Assembly: GCA_028717305.1 (NCBI GenBank)
Contig: JAQUOC010000025.1
Span: 1-14,194 of the forward strand
DNA length: 14,194 bases
Source: Dehalococcoidales bacterium
GTDB lineage: Bacteria > Chloroflexota > Dehalococcoidia > Dehalococcoidales > UBA5760
Direction of reading: 5' to 3'
Below the pieces are notes generated by a model. That model did no database searches and had not been told where the DNA came from. It was given only the letters and a program-made list of their open reading frames with translations. This document shows positions 12,384 to 14,194 of this stretch, one piece after another. Position 1 is the first letter of the stretch. The number at the start of each line of letters is the position of its first letter. The position numbers and the translations under genes were made by a program.

Positions 12384-12412
12384 ATAGTATCAGGGTCTTT
12401 TCGCACTGTCAA
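12384..12412 (-). promoter_or_regulatory. Sigma70-type promoter of the zur-znuACB operon with an overlapping dyad
   Basis: On the minus strand TTGACA (12407-12412) is followed after 17 bp by TACTAT (12384-12389, five of six). Start would be near 12377, leaving about a 35-base leader. An imperfect 16-bp dyad, TGATACTATATGTTCA on the minus strand (about 12377-12392), covers the -10, where a repressor would block RNA polymerase. It does not match a Zur box I know by sequence, so the operator call is inferred. Confidence 0.6.
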
Positions 12413-12668
12413 ATCACAGCATCATCGGATCTATAAAGCTGGCAAGTCGAAAGGGGAAGTTTGAGGGATTAAGTAGCAGTTTTGATGAATTGTATAATGT
12501 GGTTATTGGCTTCTTTTGGGACTCAGCGGCGTTGACATGTTTCTGTGAATATGAGACGATTATAGTTGCTCCGAGTGGTCGAGCTAAGTTGTGATCCTTC
12601 AGAAAAGAAGTAACCGGGTACCGCAGGGTAAACGGAAGCAACTAATCCGGAGGGTTTCAGAAGCAAAA
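12413..12668. other. Intergenic stretch without recognised genes
   Basis: About 256 bases between the zur promoter and the stop of the phosphoribosyltransferase gene. Short open frames here have no ribosome site or recognisable protein. No convincing terminator, tRNA or repeat was seen. Confidence 0.5.
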
Positions 12669-14126
12669 TCACTTGGAGCCTTTTTTTGTCTCTTTCTCTC
12701 CATGATGCTGCCGGGTCTGTTGTCCCAGATCTACTATCCCTACGAAGGGTAGATTCCGGTACTCTTCCTGGTAGTCCAGCCCGTAGCCGACGATGAACTC
12801 GTCGGGTATTTGAAAACCCACGTAGTCCAGGTGTATGTTGGCAATCCGGCGTGCCGGTCTGTCGAACAGTGTGCATACCTTGATGCTGGCGGGGCCTTTG
12901 GCGTTCAGGTGGTTCAGCAGGTAGCTCAGCGTCATTCCGGTATCGATGATGTCTTCTATGATCAGGACGTGTCTGCCGGTAATATTCAGGTCCAGGTCCC
13001 TGGTTATCTTGATGACGTATTCGTCCCCTCCGTAGTGGGATATGGCCATGAAGTCTATATCGAGGGGGACCGTGATCTGCCTCATCAGGTCGGCCATGAA
13101 GCAGAGAAAGCCCCGTTGAATGCCGACCATAACCGGCCGGCTTTCCGTATAGTCTGCTGATATCTGTCTGGCCAGGTCTGCCACTCTCTCCTGAATTTGC
13201 GGAGCCGAGTACAGTATGCTGCCGATCCCGCGGGCCCTGGTTTGTGCCAGCGGGCCGTGTCCGTATTTAGCTAGCAGGCGGTCGAAGTCTTTCTTGTACA
13301 GCAGGGTAATGTTGATGTCGGGATAAAGCTGCCTCAGGCGCCTTAGCTTGCGGTTCTTCTTCGTTACCAGTCTCTGCCGCATTGTGGTCAGCTCGACATA
13401 AAGATCGAGCCGGGGTAGATAGAAGTCGGGGGTGAACATCTCTACCACCTTCTCTTCTTTGCGGGTCAGAGCAAACGACCGGGGTTCGTACACCCAGTCG
13501 ATGTTGTAGAAGTCCAGAATATCGGCGAACTCCTTCTCGCTGGGATGGGCGAAGTTGACCATGTTGCTTCGTTGCGACCCGCACTTGATACCTTCCGGGC
13601 CGCCCTTCGCCTGCTGCCCCCGGTCCGGCCGGTCCAGTAATTCCGTGTACAGAGCCACGCCGCTTAGCCCGGCCATAGTCTGCAGGAATTTGATGTCCTG
13701 ATTGCTGAACTCGTACTGTTTCTTGGCATAAACCCGAAGACTGCCCAGGGTGAGCTCACCCCTTTTTATCGGCACGCCTATTACCGACTTAATGCCCGCC
13801 TCGGCAGCCTCCCGGGGATACTGGATGTGTTTGTCCTGACTGGAGTCGAGAATCACTACCGGTTCCCTTGAGTATACTTCGCCGAGACTGGCGTCGGAGC
13901 TGAGCAGACCCTTGTGCAGATAGGCGTGGGGTAAGCCCCAGGTAGCCCGGTGGACCAGTCTTTTGTTCTCGGGATCGAAGGTAAGCACGGATACGCCGGC
14001 CTTCATGGCCACGGCAACGCTTCTCACGATTTTCTTGAGAACGTCCCTGGGTAGTAACTCGGTGTTTACCGCCGTAACAGCTCTGCAGGCTGCTTTGTAG
14101 TAGGCTTTTTCCTTGCTTATCGCCAA
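12669..14126 (-). CDS. GAF / PD-(D/E)XK-like / hypoxanthine phosphoribosyltransferase fusion
   Basis: This is a three-domain cytoplasmic protein of at least 485 residues. Residues about 15-165 form a GAF domain (VSVLTFDPENKRLVHRATWG, AGIKSVIGVPIKRGELTLGSL). Residues about 195-290 look like a PD-(D/E)XK nuclease fold: Glu214 in YEPRSF, PDFYLP (233-238), Glu245 in YVELT, and a Lys/Arg-rich helix after it. The usual ExK lysine is Thr247, so catalysis is doubtful unless a nearby lysine substitutes. Residues about 310-468 form a type I phosphoribosyltransferase of the hypoxanthine/guanine kind, with the PRPP loop VLIIEDIIDTGMTLSYL (387-403) and VGIQRGF (334-340), for purine salvage from PRPP. The TTG start at 14124-14126 has AAGGG about 7 bases upstream. 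However, the frame remains open to 14194, so the true start may lie outside the window. Confidence 0.85.
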   Translation of the reverse strand: MAISKEKAYYKAACRAVTAVNTELLPRDVLKKIVRSVAVAMKAGVSVLTFDPENKRLVHRATWGLPHAYLHKGLLSSDASLGEVYSREPVVILDSSQDKHIQYPREAAEAGIKSVIGVPIKRGELTLGSLRVYAKKQYEFSNQDIKFLQTMAGLSGVALYTELLDRPDRGQQAKGGPEGIKCGSQRSNMVNFAHPSEKEFADILDFYNIDWVYEPRSFALTRKEEKVVEMFTPDFYLPRLDLYVELTTMRQRLVTKKNRKLRRLRQLYPDINITLLYKKDFDRLLAKYGHGPLAQTRARGIGSILYSAPQIQERVADLARQISADYTESRPVMVGIQRGFLCFMADLMRQITVPLDIDFMAISHYGGDEYVIKITRDLDLNITGRHVLIIEDIIDTGMTLSYLLNHLNAKGPASIKVCTLFDRPARRIANIHLDYVGFQIPDEFIVGYGLDYQEEYRNLPFVGIVDLGQQTRQHHGEKETKKGSK

Positions 14127-14194
14127 GCCGGTTCCCTTCTTCCCCGTCCCCCGGGTATTTCTGTGCCGGGCATCTTCAGGCTCACCAGCGCTCC

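Noticed and set aside
12493..12498. TATAAT in the intergenic region as a plus-strand promoter
   Set aside because: No -35 at the right distance, no exact extended -10, and no plus-strand gene follows.
12414..12641. Short minus-strand frame between zur and the phosphoribosyltransferase gene
   Set aside because: No ribosome site, no recognisable protein, and it overlaps the zur promoter region.

Overview
The window looks like a bacterial chromosome segment of roughly balanced GC content. From gene content and protein style (a GAF-fused hypoxanthine phosphoribosyltransferase, InlB-type repeat proteins, a short winged-helix regulator, and a KamA gene beside Ddl-like ligases) I favour an uncultured Chloroflexota of the Dehalococcoidia type. 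This is recall of family habits, not a search result. TGA ends many genes normally, so the standard bacterial code applies.

Layout. Positions 1-676 (minus strand) hold the N-terminus of an MFS transporter, cut by the window edge, and a small winged-helix regulator transcribed towards it. The spacer 677-912 carries a consensus plus-strand promoter embedded in TCCCTAAAA direct repeats. Positions 913-7036 (plus strand) hold a metabolic cluster: a small unknown protein, a lysine 2,3-aminomutase (KamA), two tandem ATP-grasp ligases of the D-Ala-D-Ala ligase type, a GNAT acetyltransferase, and a large protein fusing a GNAT domain to an acetylpolyamine-amidohydrolase/HDAC-type deacetylase. Positions 7137-7688 encode a free-standing GAF-like sensor domain. 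Positions 7933-9264 encode an exported InlB-type repeat protein interrupted by an in-frame TGA just after the signal peptide.

Positions 9318-12342 (minus strand) are a metal-uptake operon in the order Fur/Zur-type regulator, ZnuA lipoprotein, ZnuC ATPase, ZnuB permease, with a good sigma70 promoter ahead of the regulator. Positions 12669-14126 (minus strand) encode a GAF / PD-(D/E)XK-like / hypoxanthine phosphoribosyltransferase fusion whose reading frame stays open to the right edge of the window.

How the genes work together. The most interesting part is 1318-7036. KamA keeps every residue I can match to characterised lysine 2,3-aminomutase, so it should make L-beta-lysine. The two ATP-grasp enzymes could join an amino or carboxyl group to another molecule. 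The GNAT domains could acetylate an amine, and the HDAC-like domain could remove that acetyl group. The set therefore reads as a pathway that builds and reversibly acetylates a beta-lysine-containing conjugate or osmolyte. The products are inference. The second clear theme is zinc homeostasis: sensor, binding protein, ATPase and permease in one transcription unit.
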